Shown here: piece after piece, positions 4,605 to 5,050 of the stretch
Numbering within the stretch: position 1 is the first letter of the stretch
Layout of the letters: each line of letters begins with the position of its first letter
From: an uncultured Clostridia bacterium
GTDB taxonomy: Bacteria > Bacillota > Clostridia > Oscillospirales > Ruminococcaceae
Direction of reading: 5' to 3'
Assembly (NCBI GenBank): GCA_937893735.1
Contig: CALBGD010000419.1
Location: forward strand, 1 to 5,050
DNA length: 5,050 nt
Program-made: the position numbers and the translations under genes
The notes under the pieces: generated by a model
Database searches by the model: none
What the model was told of the DNA's origin: nothing
The model's input: the letters and a program-made list of their open reading frames with translations, nothing else

Positions 4605-4720
4605 GTTGGAAGACCAACATAGGGCGTACATCAGTGTCGGTTCCAAAAAAGTGGAATAAACCTGAAAAAACTAGCGGTAGTTTTCCTGCGTTAGTCCATG
4701 CTGACCACAATTGTACCCGC
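4605..4720 (+). ncRNA. Structured 5' leader of the pflB mRNA (candidate cis-regulatory RNA)
   Basis: Four hairpins can be drawn by eye. (A) GTTGG-AAGA-CCAAC (4605-4618) sits at the predicted 5' end. (B) TTCCA / TGGAA (4641-4645, 4652-4656) is extended by TCGG (4637-4640) with CC and GA after an internal loop (4661-4665). (C) AAAACTA-GCGG-TAGTTTT (4667-4684) is a perfect 7-pair stem. (D) GTTAG / CTGAC (4690-4694, 4701-4705) contains one G-U pair. GTACA (4626-4630) can pair with TGTAC (4712-4716), closing a multi-branch structure. The loop GCGG of hairpin C also complements CCGC at 4717-4720, a possible pseudoknot just before the ribosome site (4730-4734). I do not recognise a known riboswitch class here. 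The RNA fold is inference from one sequence. Confidence 0.5.
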
Positions 4721-4745
4721 AAAATTTATGGAGGTATTTAGAAAG

Positions 4746-5050
4746 ATGGCAAATAACTTCGAACAATGGAAAGGCTTTAAAGGCGACATCTGGCGTGAAG
4801 AGATCAACACACGCGACTTCATTCAGAACAACTACACACCTTACGACGGAGACGAGTCCTTCCTCGCAGGTCCTGCAGATTCTACAAACAAGCTCTGGGG
4901 CAAGGTTCAGCAGCTCCAGAAGGAAGAGCGCGCTAAGGGCGGCGTTCTTGATATGGATACACATATCGTTTCCGGTATCACTTCCCACGAGCCCGGCTAC
5001 ATTGATCCTGAGCTGAAGGATCTTGAGAAGATCGTTGGTCTCCAGACCGA
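4746..5050 (+). CDS. pflB: Pyruvate formate-lyase (formate C-acetyltransferase), N-terminal part
   Basis: The first 101 codons are present and the frame runs off the right edge. The enzyme is a cytoplasmic glycyl-radical protein that converts pyruvate and CoA to acetyl-CoA and formate in anaerobic fermentation. Recognition rests on N-terminal blocks shared with known PflB: WREEINTRDFIQNNYTPYDG (residues 16-35), DESFLAG (36-42), ITSHEPGYID (78-87) and LEKIVGLQT (93-101). The catalytic cysteine pair and the glycine-radical loop lie beyond the window, so activity cannot be checked. The full protein is usually about 740-760 residues. ATG at 4746 follows GGAGG (4730-4734) at 11 bases. An in-frame ATG at 4728 would add six residues but has no ribosome site. 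The activating enzyme gene pflA often lies nearby downstream and is not visible here. Confidence 0.96.
   Translation, partial: MANNFEQWKGFKGDIWREEINTRDFIQNNYTPYDGDESFLAGPADSTNKLWGKVQQLQKEERAKGGVLDMDTHIVSGITSHEPGYIDPELKDLEKIVGLQT

Noticed and set aside
4605..4730. A ZTP (pfl-motif) riboswitch upstream of pflB
   Set aside because: The name invites it, but the conserved ZTP core is not seen, and that class controls one-carbon and purine genes rather than pyruvate formate-lyase.
4728..4745. Earlier in-frame pflB start at ATG 4728
   Set aside because: It overlaps the ribosome site for 4746, has none of its own, and would add six residues unlike the usual PflB N-terminus.
4671..4988. Minus-strand open frame of 105 codons antisense to pflB
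   Set aside because: It is the shadow of the clear PflB frame and has no supporting start site.

Overview
The window looks like chromosomal DNA of an anaerobic, low-to-moderate-GC Clostridia member, most likely a Ruminococcus-like gut Oscillospiraceae. The reasons are strong GGAGG ribosome sites, AT-rich intergenic DNA with near-consensus sigma-A promoters, a pyruvate formate-lyase with a Firmicutes-type N-terminus, a SigK-type sporulation sigma factor and a Ser/Ala-rich gut-Clostridia lipoprotein. The assignment is by recognition only; no search was run.

Layout, left to right. (1) Minus strand, 1-396: the first 132 codons of a RecQ-like helicase running off the left edge, with a clear promoter and leader hairpin (429-478). 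(2) Plus strand, 486-752: a headless and tailless remnant of a large serine recombinase (zinc-ribbon domain), wedged between the helicase promoter and the 3' end of sigK. (3) Minus strand, 755-1471: an intact sigK-like gene with a pro-sequence. (4) 1494-1673: a MITE-like element with terminal inverted repeats and CTAG at both ends, starting nine bases upstream of the sigK ribosome site. (5) Plus strand, 1768-3145: a GNAT acetyltransferase with its own promoter, then two half-size TauE/SafE (TSUP) membrane proteins overlapping at ATGA, closed by a strong bidirectional terminator. (6) Minus strand, 3178-4206: a lipoprotein made of two tandem copies of one domain of unknown function. (7) 4207-4745: a long AT-rich divergent regulatory region with two palindromes, a near-consensus promoter and a structured 5' leader. 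(8) Plus strand, 4746 onward: the first 101 codons of pflB.

The genes do not form one pathway. GNAT and the TSUP pair are probably one transcript, with the two TSUP halves likely making one transporter. pflB has its own elaborate control region, as expected for a fermentation enzyme. The sigK surroundings (recombinase remnant on one side, MITE on the other) record past mobile-element activity.

The best candidates for something undescribed are the pflB leader RNA, with several hairpins and a possible loop-tail pseudoknot, the palindromic operators near it, and the MITE whose arm differences mostly keep base pairing in the plus-strand RNA.
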